This document shows positions 27,841 through 37,323 of a stretch of DNA of 64,000 nucleotides, one piece after another. Position numbers and translations under genes: made by a program. Positions within the stretch are counted from its first letter, which is position 1. Each line of letters begins with the position of its first letter. The notes beneath the pieces were generated by a model that was given only the letters and a program-made list of their open reading frames with translations, was not told the origin of the DNA and did not search any database. The stretch spans positions 124,001 to 188,000 of the forward strand of contig JAJFKC010000007.1 in assembly GCA_021773435.1 (NCBI GenBank). Reading direction: 5' to 3'. This DNA is from Porticoccaceae bacterium. Its GTDB lineage: Bacteria > Pseudomonadota > Gammaproteobacteria > Pseudomonadales > Porticoccaceae.

Positions 27841-28644
27841 ATGACAATGACAAAAAAAGAATACACAGGACTTATCTTAATCATCGTTGTCTGTGTGATT
27901 GCCAGCATAGCCGTATTTAACCAGGGGGCCATCCCGCAGGATATTAATTACCACCACTTTAAAGATACCAACCCTCGGTTTGGCATTGCCAATTTCTGGA
28001 ATGTTGTGTCTAACCTGCCATTTTTATTTGTCGGTTGTTTGGGCCTGTACAGATTACGGGGCAGTAAAAACGTGGCGGTACTTGGTGAGATGAAATATGC
28101 CTACATGATATTGTTTGCCGGGGTGGCTATGGTCTCGGTTGGCTCTAGCTATTACCATCTGGACACCAACAATCAGACTCTGGTCTGGGACCGATTACCT
28201 ATGACCATTGCCTTTATGGCGCTGTTCTCGATTGTTATTGCTGAATTTATTTCGATAAGTACAGGCAAAGCATTACTTCTACCACTCTTGATAGCAGGGG
28301 TTTTGTCCGTGGCTTACTGGCATTTTAGCGAGCAGTCCGGTCGGGGTGATCTCAGGTATTACGCTTTGGTTCAATTTCTGCCAATGCTTATCATCCCCAT
28401 CATACTTATTTGTTTTGGCTCCCGTTACACCGGTGCTTCGGCGGGTTACTGGGGCTTACTGGTCACCTATCTAATCGCCAAAATTTTTGAATATTATGAT
28501 GCGGGAATATTCGACATACTCAAATTTATCAGCGGGCATTCCATAAAACACGTGATGGCCGCAGCGGGCATGTATATATTGCTAAAATCTTATGAAGACC
28601 GCGACCCTCAGGGTACTGCTAACCCTAGCGCAATCGCAATATAG
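27841..28644 (+). CDS. ceramidase-like (CREST superfamily) membrane protein
   Basis: About 267 residues with seven membrane segments. Conserved polar motifs match the alkaline ceramidase/PAQR/Per1 (CREST) superfamily: NFWNVVSNLPF, GSSYYHLDTNNQTLVWDRLPMT and, near the C-terminus, SGHSIKHVMAA. The Asp and His residues in these motifs bind zinc in the eukaryotic hydrolases. Membrane amide hydrolase activity is plausible, but the substrate is unknown. The start could be GTG 27835, ATG 27841 or ATG 27847. Confidence 0.75.
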   Translation: MTMTKKEYTGLILIIVVCVIASIAVFNQGAIPQDINYHHFKDTNPRFGIANFWNVVSNLPFLFVGCLGLYRLRGSKNVAVLGEMKYAYMILFAGVAMVSVGSSYYHLDTNNQTLVWDRLPMTIAFMALFSIVIAEFISISTGKALLLPLLIAGVLSVAYWHFSEQSGRGDLRYYALVQFLPMLIIPIILICFGSRYTGASAGYWGLLVTYLIAKIFEYYDAGIFDILKFISGHSIKHVMAAAGMYILLKSYEDRDPQGTANPSAIAI

Positions 28645-28703
28645 CTATCGTCTTCTAACGAAACCCTTACCACGTAACTAAGACGCCATTGAATAAGCAA
28701 GAC

Positions 28704-29027
28704 ATGGAACAAGCTAAAACAAAGTTGCTTGAACTTCGCTCAGAATTACAGGCCCTTGAACATTCCGCTAAAACGAACCTCCAGGCTATAGAGCTAGATC
28801 AATCCAGAGTTGGGCGGCTATCGCGAATGGATGCGATGCAACGCCACGAAATGGCTTTAGAAACCAGTCGGCGACGTCAGCAGCAACTACAAAAGCTGGA
28901 AAGCGCCCTCCGTCGTATCGAATCGGATGATTACGGATACTGCTTCGTCTGCGACGAGACGATAAGCCTGGATCGCCTGATGATAGACCCTAGCAACACC
29001 CGCTGCATTCGTTGTGCAAGCGCCTAA
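28704..29027 (+). CDS. TraR/DksA-family zinc finger protein
   Basis: 107 residues from ATG 28704 (an in-frame TTG at 28689 is possible). It has a long charged coiled coil and a C-terminal C4 zinc finger, C-x2-C-x17-C-x2-C, in the DksA/TraR style (YCFVCDE ... RCIRCA). DksA proteins bind the RNA polymerase secondary channel. The acidic coiled-coil tip of DksA (DxxDxA) is not clearly present here, so it is probably a paralogue rather than DksA itself. Confidence 0.8.
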   Translation: MEQAKTKLLELRSELQALEHSAKTNLQAIELDQSRVGRLSRMDAMQRHEMALETSRRRQQQLQKLESALRRIESDDYGYCFVCDETISLDRLMIDPSNTRCIRCASA

Positions 29028-29033
29028 CTTATT

Positions 29034-29065
29034 CACAGCCAACTAATTCACAATTAGTCGCTGTG
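29034..29065. terminator. long stem-loop downstream of the DksA-like gene
   Basis: CACAGC (29034-29039) pairs with GCTGTG (29060-29065), and CTAATT pairs with AATTAG inside it around a CAC loop; a small CAA/TC internal loop separates the two stems. It begins 7 bases after the stop codon. There is no strong T-run, so the role as terminator is tentative. Confidence 0.45.
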
Positions 29066-29280
29066 GCTTGTTGGCGTAGGTATAGACATGGCTATACGCT
29101 GAATTAACTATCGATAGCAATCTTCTTGCTTTTGCGCTTTACTAACCTGTGTTACTAGCATTTATAGATTATCAATGGAACATCCTGCTGCACCGCGTTC
29201 AACTCAAGAGCAACCGAATTTTTTACTATTATATACATTAATAAACAATCTTAACTAACTATTATATAAGGATAATTAAC

Positions 29281-30381
29281 ATGAACAAACCTATCATTTC
29301 AGCGGATTCTCATATTTCTGAGCCGCCCAACTGTTATGTTGATTTTATCGACCCTGCCTTTAAAGATCGAGCGCCACGGATAGAAGAACACGAGCGATAC
29401 GGCGATGTATTCATCGTTGACGGCCTCAAACAGCCAGTGCCCATGGCACTTTCAGCGGCAGCCGGTAAGCCACCCGAAGAATTGAAACCGGGCGGTGTCA
29501 AATTTGAAGACTTACCTAAAAGTGCCTGGAGTGGCGCGCACCGGGCCGCTGACCAGGATCGTGACGGCGTTGCAGCCGAAATCATCTACCCCACAGCAGG
29601 CATGTTGCTATGCAATCATCCCGACACCGATTATCAGGTTGCCTGTTTTAACGCCTATAACCGCTGGCTCGAAACATTTATCGGTGACGCTCCTGACAAT
29701 CGCCTGTTTGGTCTGGGCCAGGTCGCACTGAGATCTGTGGACGAAGGCATCAAAGAACTGGAAGACGCTAAAAGCCGCGGCTATGTCGGTGTGATGATGA
29801 CCGGCAATCCACCGGAGGCAGATTACGATGACCCCATGTACGACGCCCTATGGGAAGCAGCGGTCGATCTCGAATTGCCTCTGTCGTTTCATATCCTTAC
29901 GTCCAAAACCGACTCACTTAAGCAACGTGGCCCGAAAATTAATGGCTTCCTCGGCATTATGAGGGGTTGTCAGGACATCATGGGCACCTTCGTCTTTGGC
30001 GGTGTCTTTGAGCGTCATCCCAAGTTAAAAGTGGTTTGCGCCGAAGCCGATGCCGGTTGGGTTCCACATTTTGTTTATCGCATGGACCATGCCTATGACC
30101 GGCACCGCTTCTGGATGAAGGCTCCACCCCTGGAAAAGATGCCCAGCGAATATTTCCTGAATAATATCTATCTGACTTTTCAGGATGACTGGACAGCCTT
30201 CAAATACAGGGAAGATATGAATCCGCAGCGTTTGATGTGGGCCAATGATTTCCCTCATAGCGACTCTACCTGGCCGTGGTCACAGGGCCTCCTGGCTGAA
30301 CACACCAAGGGTATGAGCCAGCAGGAGAAAGACTGGATTCTCCACGATAATGTGGCCGAGTGTTACAACCTGCCCATTTAA
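29281..30381 (+). CDS. amidohydrolase-2 family metal-dependent hydrolase
   Basis: A 366-residue TIM-barrel hydrolase of the amidohydrolase-2 (ACMSD-like) family. It begins with the D-x-H-x-x-E motif (ADSHISEP) and carries LPLSFHILT, VFGGVFERHPKLKVVCAEADAGW and WANDFPHSDSTWP, which supply the barrel metal ligands. Family members hydrolyse or decarboxylate ring-cleavage products; the substrate here is unknown. AAGGA lies 7 bases before the ATG. An AT-rich upstream stretch probably holds its promoter, and a strong terminator follows. Confidence 0.9.
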   Translation: MNKPIISADSHISEPPNCYVDFIDPAFKDRAPRIEEHERYGDVFIVDGLKQPVPMALSAAAGKPPEELKPGGVKFEDLPKSAWSGAHRAADQDRDGVAAEIIYPTAGMLLCNHPDTDYQVACFNAYNRWLETFIGDAPDNRLFGLGQVALRSVDEGIKELEDAKSRGYVGVMMTGNPPEADYDDPMYDALWEAAVDLELPLSFHILTSKTDSLKQRGPKINGFLGIMRGCQDIMGTFVFGGVFERHPKLKVVCAEADAGWVPHFVYRMDHAYDRHRFWMKAPPLEKMPSEYFLNNIYLTFQDDWTAFKYREDMNPQRLMWANDFPHSDSTWPWSQGLLAEHTKGMSQQEKDWILHDNVAECYNLPI

Positions 30382-30427
30382 TAACTGGAAGGCCATAGAC
30401 GTTCCCGAATAAAATCAGCAATACTTG

Positions 30428-30459
30428 CGCCCGGTTGGAGTTTTCTAACCGGGCGTTTT
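30428..30459 (+). terminator. rho-independent terminator after the amidohydrolase gene
   Basis: CGCCCGGTT and AACCGGGCG form a perfect 9-bp GC-rich stem with a 10-base loop, followed by TTTTA. It lies 46 bases after the stop codon. Confidence 0.9.
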
Positions 30460-30596
30460 ATCTTGTTCGCAGTATAAAATTAACGGTAATGAACTCATGG
30501 TGCTTCTCTGTTGTAAAGAGTCTGTGGTAATAGATTCTGTGGCAGAGAACTCTTGTCGCTAATAAATATCACCACTAAAACCGGGCAATTAGTATC

Positions 30597-31370
30597 ATGA
30601 AGTATTTAAGTGTCGATGAAGCCAAACAAATATCTGGGCTACGCTTGGTGCTGTCTGTCGGTGGTCCCTTTGCCTATGGCCAGGCCGTCAAAAGCGTACT
30701 GGAAGTAAAAAACATCCCCTATCATGCGGTAGCTCAATTCCCGGGACAAAGCAACGATGAATTATTCGACTGGTCGGGCTTTCGCAACGCCCCAGTGGCC
30801 ATCTATGAAGATGAATCGCCTAAAGCTGACTGGATGAAATTACTGTACCTTGCAGAACGCCTTAATCCTGAGCCACGTCTTATCCCCACGGATACAGGTG
30901 ATCGAGCACTCATGTTCGGACTCGGTCATAAATTATGTTCCGAAGACGGCTTTGCCTGGTCATGCCGATTAATTCTTATCCAAAATATGCTCGCAGCGCC
31001 GGATAGTTCACCCGCAAGACAAGTCGGCGAAGTATTAGCCGAAAGGTATGGCTACTCCGATGCAGCGGCCTTCGAGGCCCCCTCTCGAGTCACTGAAATC
31101 CTGGCCATACTAGCCTGGCAACTGGAAATGCGCCGTGATGCGGGCAGCGAGTATTTTGTCGGCGATACATTAAGTGCGGCAGATATCTACTGGGCGACCT
31201 TTGCGCTGATGGTTGCACCGCTTCCGGAAAAGGACTGCGCTATAGATACCGATAGCAGGGCTTCATTTGAAGGACTTGGACGTTTGGTCGAAGCTGAACA
31301 ATACCCGATATTGATTGAACACCGCGATATGATGTATCGGCGCCACTTGAAACTACCCCTGGACTTTTAA
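30597..31370 (+). CDS. glutathione S-transferase-like protein
   Basis: A 257-residue cytoplasmic protein. The N-terminal ~85 residues look like a thioredoxin-fold GST domain (GGPFAYGQAVKSVLEVKNIPYHAV, then RNAPVAIYEDE in the cis-Pro position). The rest is helical, with a GST C-terminal motif near GDTLSAADIYWATFAL, where the N-capping Asp is conserved. No typical catalytic Ser/Tyr/Cys is evident, so it may not be a transferase. The ribosome binding site is weak. Confidence 0.7.
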   Translation: MKYLSVDEAKQISGLRLVLSVGGPFAYGQAVKSVLEVKNIPYHAVAQFPGQSNDELFDWSGFRNAPVAIYEDESPKADWMKLLYLAERLNPEPRLIPTDTGDRALMFGLGHKLCSEDGFAWSCRLILIQNMLAAPDSSPARQVGEVLAERYGYSDAAAFEAPSRVTEILAILAWQLEMRRDAGSEYFVGDTLSAADIYWATFALMVAPLPEKDCAIDTDSRASFEGLGRLVEAEQYPILIEHRDMMYRRHLKLPLDF

Positions 31371-31482
31371 TCAGAGGTGTAGAATTGGCGAAAAAGCTCA
31401 TGTGAGGAATTAGGTTAACGACCAAACCGTTCGTGAGCTATTGGCAATTCCGCAAGCGCGTTAAAAAATAAAGAGAAGCCTG

Positions 31483-32662
31483 ATGGCCGTCCAATAGAGT
31501 CCACCCGCCACACCCGAAATTGAAGAGTCTCAAATTGAACCTCTGGCAGAAAATCTGCCACAAGTCGCTGACTGGCTACCGGAATCATGGCTGCCATTTT
31601 GGGGATTGGTAGCCGACTACCCCCTGCTTGGTGGACTCATCGTGGCATTGGCATCCGTGGTGTTGGCCCTGATTGTGCGCCTGGTGATATTCCGCTCTTT
31701 AGCCCACCTTACCGGCATCACCAGCGCTTTAATCGATGATCAATTGATCGAACACCTCCGCAAACCGGTCTGCACCTCGGTGTTGTATTTCGGTTTCACT
31801 CTGGCAATAAACACCACGCAACTTACCATCGGATCCGGCCTGATCATCAATATCCCGCTGTCGGTGATCGTCTCCAGCTGGATGCGCGCGGCACTTCGGG
31901 TTTCCACATCACTGCTAAGCTCACTAGGCACTCAGGATCGTTTCACAATCATTGAATCCCGTACCGTCCCTCTATTTGATCTCACCGCAAAGCTACTCAC
32001 CATCCTCGTCGGCAGTTATGCCCTGTTGCTGATCTGGGGAATAAACCCGGTAGGTTGGCTGGCGTCGGCGGGCATTGTCGGAATCGCCGTGGGTTTTGCC
32101 GCCAAAGACACCCTGGCTAACTTGTTCGCCGGGTTCTTCATCGTTGCCGATGCACCCTATAAAATAGACGATTACATCAACCTGGATACCGGCGAGCGCG
32201 GCAAAGTGACGGCCATTGGTCTGCGCAGTACACGCTTGCTTACCCGCGATGATGTTGAAGTCACTATCCCCAACGGCGTCATCGCAAATGCCAAAATAGT
32301 CAACGAGAGGGGCGGCCCCAACCTGAAAATGCGTAATCGTATTCAGGTGGGCGTGGCCTACGGCTCCAACGTGGATCGGGTTTGTGAGATTTTGCTGGAG
32401 ATCGGTAGAGCCCACGAAGAGGTATGCGCCCAACCCGAACCGCGGGTGCGGATGCGTGGTTTCGGACCATCGAGTCTGGATTTCGAACTACTGGTATGGA
32501 TCGAGCATCCAGAATACCGGGGTCGCCTGTGACCACGAAATTTATATGCATATCTATAAGCGCCTGGCTGAGGAAAGCATCGAAATTCCCTACGCCAAAC
32601 ACGATATATTTATCAAGGAGTTGCCCGGTGGTGCAAATCGCGGTGGAGATGAAGGCGCTTAA
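31483..32662 (+). pseudogene. mscS-family mechanosensitive channel gene, broken twice
   Basis: The frame encodes a small-conductance mechanosensitive channel: membrane helices, the pore-lining Gly/Ala-rich stretch GWLASAGIVGIAVGFAAKDTLAN and the beta domain GERGKVTAIGLRSTRL. Two lesions are visible. The ATG at 31483, with AAGAGAAG before it, is followed after four codons by TAG (31495-31497), while the same frame continues with a sensible N-terminus. Near the end the frame stops at 32532 after EHPEYRGRL, while the next frame continues with CDHEIYMHIYKRLAEE to the stop at 32660-32662. Removing one G of the GGGG run near 32519 restores the frame. Translation from TTG 31606 could still give a 308-residue product lacking the last ~40 residues. 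Confidence 0.8.
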
Positions 32663-32714
32663 AGCCTGACCGGCTAGTCTAATTCATAAGCAATTATAGA
32701 GAATAACCATTCTC

Positions 32715-33176
32715 TTATTGTTGAGCCTGCCACCAGTCTCGATAAGTATCATCCGGCGCAAGAACCTTAGCTTTTGCACTGGTAAGCCGCTCACCCGTGT
32801 CGCTATTAATCGTAATATCGACTTCCAGAACCGCCCCCCTGATTCGGGTAATCACAAAATGAATCTCGATCTTGTCGTCAGGACAAACCGGACTACGGAA
32901 ACGTTCTGGGACAAACGACAGCCCGATGGCACCATCACCTGGGAATTCAGTACCGAAGAATCCTGAGACAGTACTTTGAATTAATCCACCCGGCACGATG
33001 ATGCCCTGAACACCTGGAAATCGCACCTGAGCCGCCTCAGGCTCCCGGTGAATGGCGTTACGGTCGGCGGTCAGCTCACAGTAAACGTCCACCTGTTTGC
33101 GACTAAATGACAATGTTTTCGTATACTCATTACCGACTTCAAACATATCCGCTGTCATACATTTAGTGTTTATCAT
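32715..33176 (-). CDS. MaoC-like acyl dehydratase / hot-dog fold protein
   Basis: A 153-residue single hot-dog domain. The hydratase-type motif is present: Asp and His in TADRNAIHREPEAA, followed by VPGGLIQS. Enzymes of this family hydrate or dehydrate enoyl-CoA thioesters. It is one of several acyl-CoA genes in the region but has no obvious operon partner. The ATG at 33176 is preceded by AGGAG at a rather long distance; MTADMF at 33158 is an alternative start. Confidence 0.85.
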   Translation of the reverse strand: MINTKCMTADMFEVGNEYTKTLSFSRKQVDVYCELTADRNAIHREPEAAQVRFPGVQGIIVPGGLIQSTVSGFFGTEFPGDGAIGLSFVPERFRSPVCPDDKIEIHFVITRIRGAVLEVDITINSDTGERLTSAKAKVLAPDDTYRDWWQAQQ

Positions 33177-33293
33177 TGTGGAACGAATCTCCTACGAATT
33201 CATGTCGCTAGCTACACCAAAGCAATCCGGGGCTCAAAGCTTCAACCCAGGATTGTATGTTTAGATGGCCTGTCTATTTATAGATAAAACCCT

Positions 33294-34061
33294 TCAGCGC
33301 TTTAGTAATTTATATAATTCACTGTACTGCTGGGTCAAGGGGTGGGTGGGAGCAAGATATATCAAAGGGCGAAAGCACTCGTGAGACTCCCGCATCTTCA
33401 CTGAACTGGACAGATAAACTGGAAATACCGGCTGACCGTCACTGATAATCTCTTCCACAATTTGATTAGGTAAATTAGCCCTGGATTGAAACTGATTAAT
33501 GATCACTCCTTCGACAAAAAGCGAATCATTGTGATCTTCGCGAATTTCATCAATCACATCCTGCAACATATAAAGAGAGTTTCGCGCGAAGGCATCACAG
33601 TCGAAAGGTATCAAACAGCTATCGACACTAATTAATGCTGACAGCGTAAAGAAATTTAATGCCGGTGCGGTGTCGATAAATATCCAGTCAAATTGATCTT
33701 CCAGCTTGTTTAGCAAATCCCTTAATTTATAGATCTTGTGCTTGCTCTCAAGCTTGGATTCAAGCTCGGCAAGTTCAGGACTGGCTGGAATCACAGACAG
33801 ATTTTCAAAGGCTGTGCTATGGACAAAATCCGTGGGATCGTTTTTAGTCATCCGGGCATTAAGAACCTGCTTAAAATAATCAGCCACATCCGGTAGCGCG
33901 TCTTCAAAGGCATCACCCAATAGATAGTGGCTGCTATTCCCCTGAGCATCGAGATCGACGACCAGGGTCCGCAAACCGTCGTTTGCAGCGATGGCTGCGA
34001 GATTACAGGTAATGCTGGATTTGCCCACACCACCTTTCTGATTAAACACGACTCTCTTCAC
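33294..34061 (-). CDS. orphan ParA-family ATPase
   Basis: A 255-residue ParA/MinD-like ATPase. The deviant Walker A KGGVGKSS is at residues 9-16, followed by the A-prime motif VVDLDAQGNSS and the Walker B-type FIDTAPAL. It starts at GTG with AGAGAG before it. No parB gene or parS-like repeat is next to it, and genes on both sides are metabolic, so it is not a simple chromosome or plasmid partition pair. It may position another cargo. Confidence 0.9.
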   Translation of the reverse strand: MKRVVFNQKGGVGKSSITCNLAAIAANDGLRTLVVDLDAQGNSSHYLLGDAFEDALPDVADYFKQVLNARMTKNDPTDFVHSTAFENLSVIPASPELAELESKLESKHKIYKLRDLLNKLEDQFDWIFIDTAPALNFFTLSALISVDSCLIPFDCDAFARNSLYMLQDVIDEIREDHNDSLFVEGVIINQFQSRANLPNQIVEEIISDGQPVFPVYLSSSVKMRESHECFRPLIYLAPTHPLTQQYSELYKLLKR

Positions 34062-34203
34062 AAGTTGCTCTCTCTAATCGTCACCCATTAATTTGTTCAC
34101 GCTATGTATCTCTGATTATCATTATTGTGTTTGTCGCCACGATTAAGTTGTTCTTATAAGGCCGTTCCTATACTTGAAGACCCCTATAACAACCATCACG
34201 CTG

Positions 34204-34647
34204 TTATGCGGCACCAGTTCCCCAGCCTTCCGCCAATGGCACCCAGTGGTAAAGCTGAAAATCTCGATGGGCGAACTTCCACTCGCCATCCACTCGCCGG
34301 TAGCTATCATTGTAATGGCCACAAGCGGTCACCGCCTGACCTTTATCAATCAAACGAATTTCAACAGCACAATTGCCTGTCGCCGTGTCACCATTCACTT
34401 CCACAACATGGCTTTGGATAAATGGTTTTGGACCGACTTCTCCAATCTTGTCTGAATACAGCGCGGTTAACTCTGCCCGTCCTTCAAAATGCATATCCGG
34501 CGACATGTCGAATACCCCATCTTCGGTAAACATATTGATCAACGCCGCTGAATCCTGGGCCACCACTGCGTAGCAATATTTTGCCGTGAGCTCGCGAATT
34601 TCATCTTTATCTTCTATGTTCTGAACCCGTTCTTCTAATGAAGCCAT
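34204..34647 (-). CDS. SnoaL-like (NTF2 fold) protein
   Basis: A 147-residue cone-shaped alpha+beta-barrel protein. DEIRELTAKYCYAVVAQDSAALINMF followed by EDGVFDMSP is typical of SnoaL-like polyketide-cyclase or steroid-isomerase-like folds. These proteins act as isomerases, dehydratases or binders; no function can be assigned. It lies 100 bases downstream of the thiolase gene on the same strand, so the two may be cotranscribed. GGGG sits 8 bases before the ATG. Confidence 0.8.
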   Translation of the reverse strand: MASLEERVQNIEDKDEIRELTAKYCYAVVAQDSAALINMFTEDGVFDMSPDMHFEGRAELTALYSDKIGEVGPKPFIQSHVVEVNGDTATGNCAVEIRLIDKGQAVTACGHYNDSYRRVDGEWKFAHRDFQLYHWVPLAEGWGTGAA

Positions 34648-34747
34648 TTGAATTACCCCTGTCTTGAATTTACCCGTTTATAGGTTGGTTAATAATAATG
34701 TCGTTTATATGTACTAGAGCTAATCGGCGTACTCGCTAATATAATAT

Positions 34748-35938
34748 TCACCGAGTCAGCACTGTTAATGTGGTCACGGCGGTATCGTCCTCAATCCAGC
34801 CACCGCCATTTTGGGCCAGCGCCACTTTCGCACCTTCAACCTGTCTTTCACCACAGCGCCCACGTAGCTGATTGGACAATTCGACAATTTGAGCACAGCC
34901 CGTGGCACCCACGGGATGCCCTTTGGCAACCAAACCACCGCTGGTATTAACCGGCACCTTGCCACCGAGGTCAGTCTGACCTTCGCGAATCATTCCTACG
35001 CCTTCGCCTTTCCCACACAGGCCTAGTTCTTCTATATATATCAGTTCTGCTGGTGAAGCAGCATCGTGCAACTCAACCACATCAATATCTTCCGGGCCTA
35101 TGCTCGCAGCGTTGTATGCCTTTTCACTGGCTCGATCATTACAGTTCGGGCCACCCGGCATACCGGTGACCAGGGTTATGGTTTCAGCAACCACAGCATC
35201 ACAACCGTGCTTTTTAACAAAATCTTCTGAGGTAAAAACAAGCACTGCTGCACCGTCACCAATAGGTGAACACATGGCTAGCTTTAAAGGATCAATAATA
35301 TCCCGGCTGGCTAATATGTCTTCTACCGACAAGGCTGTTTGAAATTGTGCTTTAGGGTTGAGTGAACCAAATTTATGCGATTTAGCAGCCACCCGGGCAA
35401 AATCTTCTATCGTCGCGCCTGCTTCCTCCATATATTTACGCGCCTTACCGGCGTATATATCCATAAAGCCCGAACGACCCGGCGCACTGCCTGCTTCCAG
35501 GGGATCATCCGAACCCGTTTCTGCTTTGATCTGCTCCAGATCCATGGCCGCAATCAGGGCCTTGAAGGGTACCGACTTATCCTTGTTGGTCATTTTCTCT
35601 GCACCAATGGCCAGGGCGACCTCGCATTGACCGGAAGCCACCGACAACCAGGCCAGGTGCGCGGCTGTTGAGGAAGATGCACAGGCGTTTTCGACATTTA
35701 TAATAGGTTTACCCATCAAGCCTGAGTCACGGAGTGCGACCTGGCCTGGGATCATCTCCTGCCCTGTCAACAAACCCGCAGCGGCATTGCCAAAGAAGAT
35801 CGTATCGACATGATCAGTCGTTGCGTTAGCATCAGCGAGCGCCTGCACCAATGCATCATTGGTAAGACTACGAATAGTGGCATCCATATGCTTGCCAAAG
35901 TGAGTCATCCCGGTACCCGATATCATGACTTTTCTCAT
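34748..35938 (-). CDS. thiolase-family acetyl-CoA acetyltransferase (SCP2-thiolase-like)
   Basis: A 396-residue thiolase that cleaves or forms 3-ketoacyl-CoA. The nucleophile Cys86 lies in NACASSS, the NEAF-equivalent is ELHDAASPAE and the His/Gly region is NTSGGLVAKGHPVGATG. The HDAA form and the overall length fit the SCP2/SCP-x-like thiolases, often used for branched or sterol side chains rather than straight fatty acids. The C-terminal CxG is replaced by QNGGG. CAGGAG precedes the ATG. Confidence 0.9.
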   Translation of the reverse strand: MRKVMISGTGMTHFGKHMDATIRSLTNDALVQALADANATTDHVDTIFFGNAAAGLLTGQEMIPGQVALRDSGLMGKPIINVENACASSSTAAHLAWLSVASGQCEVALAIGAEKMTNKDKSVPFKALIAAMDLEQIKAETGSDDPLEAGSAPGRSGFMDIYAGKARKYMEEAGATIEDFARVAAKSHKFGSLNPKAQFQTALSVEDILASRDIIDPLKLAMCSPIGDGAAVLVFTSEDFVKKHGCDAVVAETITLVTGMPGGPNCNDRASEKAYNAASIGPEDIDVVELHDAASPAELIYIEELGLCGKGEGVGMIREGQTDLGGKVPVNTSGGLVAKGHPVGATGCAQIVELSNQLRGRCGERQVEGAKVALAQNGGGWIEDDTAVTTLTVLTR

Positions 35939-36149
35939 TATTTATCTCCTGCTTAAGTAATTACCAAGGCCGAATTCCCGCTTGATTATGGCCTATGATA
36001 GAGCCAAGTCCAGCACCATCGCTGACTTATTTCCGTTGATCGATTGCGCGATCAAATGCCTTCAACCATCAGCACTTGAGTGCACAGGCAAGCCAGCATT
36101 CGAGTCAAAATACCATCTTGAATGTTAGCTTAGTCTATCCCCTTCGTCG

Positions 36150-37064
36150 TTAGCGCGGCGGCTCCATCGCCAATATCCGCCTAATTTCAGGTAGTTGACG
36201 TTCGACACTAGCCCGCCCTTCGGCGATGGCCTCCTCTGCCCTGAAGAATTCCAGCAAACCAATATCTACCAGATCCGGCGTAATGACGATATCGGGGGGA
36301 TCACCTGCCATACGGCTACGGGTAATTCTGTCCTGGACAATATTGATCGAGCTTGCCACCGCTTCAAACAGTCCCGGCGAGGAATTTTCGTTCGCGTTGT
36401 CAACGAGGCTTTCCTTGCCCAGCCTGGCTCGCACGTTGTCTGTGGTATCGCGCCAGAAACCGGGTTTCCCGCTATGTTTACCGATCAGGGCGCCGTTAAG
36501 ATTCACGGCGATAACGACATCTGCGCCCATGGCGCGACACACAGAAACGGGCACCGGATTAACCAGACCACCATCGACCAACCAGTGTTGATGATGCTGG
36601 ATGGGCGGAAATAAGCCCGGTACCGAAACCGATGCCCAAACGGCTTCCAGCAATGGACCTTTGCTAAACCAGATTTCCCGCCCGGTGGTCAAATCAGTCG
36701 CTACTGAGGCAAAGGCCTTACTGTGATCTTCGATCAGCACATCATCGCTGGCCAAATGCTCATTAAAAAAAACGTGTAACCGGGCTTTTTTGATAAAACC
36801 TTTGCGGCGGGAACTCAACTCAAGGAATTTCGCGGTTTCGAATCTGTTCAGGGAGCGCACACCGGTTTCCAGGTCGGCAATTTTGCCAGTGAGGTAAGAC
36901 GCACCCACCACCGCACCGACGGAGCAGCCGCAAATGATATCGGGTTCAATGCCATGCTCCTCCAGGGCCTGAATAACCCCGATATGCGACCAGCCCCTTG
37001 CCGAACCACTGCCCAGCGCCAGTGCTATTTTAATGGCCGGCTGGCCTGACTGATTTATTGCCAT
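36150..37064 (-). CDS. patatin-like phospholipase (RssA-like)
   Basis: A 304-residue patatin-fold lipid acyl hydrolase. The oxyanion-hole motif GSGSARGWSHIGV, nucleophile Ser48 in GCSVG and catalytic Asp164 in DGGLVNPVP make up the expected Ser-Asp dyad. There is no signal peptide, so it is cytoplasmic or peripheral. Its 5' end faces the DUF2235 hydrolase gene across 259 bases. Two divergent lipase-like genes may share control. Confidence 0.93.
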   Translation of the reverse strand: MAINQSGQPAIKIALALGSGSARGWSHIGVIQALEEHGIEPDIICGCSVGAVVGASYLTGKIADLETGVRSLNRFETAKFLELSSRRKGFIKKARLHVFFNEHLASDDVLIEDHSKAFASVATDLTTGREIWFSKGPLLEAVWASVSVPGLFPPIQHHQHWLVDGGLVNPVPVSVCRAMGADVVIAVNLNGALIGKHSGKPGFWRDTTDNVRARLGKESLVDNANENSSPGLFEAVASSINIVQDRITRSRMAGDPPDIVITPDLVDIGLLEFFRAEEAIAEGRASVERQLPEIRRILAMEPPR

Positions 37065-37323
37065 CGAATCACCAAAATCCCCTGAGATCCTAAATATTAT
37101 CTATCATGTGAGTTTCAACTAAGCCATCGGTTTAGCGCGCTAACATTACCAGCTCTATGGATAATTGCGCCAGATTCAGGCCAGTTCATCCCGGCAGGAA
37201 ATCTTTGATACACTGAATTTACTATCATCAACACCACTTAATACAGCGTTACTTAAGACAACCCTATTTACGACAGCTATTTACGACACTACGTCACCAG
37301 GATCAGGAACCAGACCAACACAG

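Noticed and set aside
37165-37323. 53-codon N-terminal extension of the DUF2235 protein
   Set aside because: Ser/Thr/Leu-rich without family resemblance; DUF2235 proteins start near RLLxCxDGTW, as at 37324.
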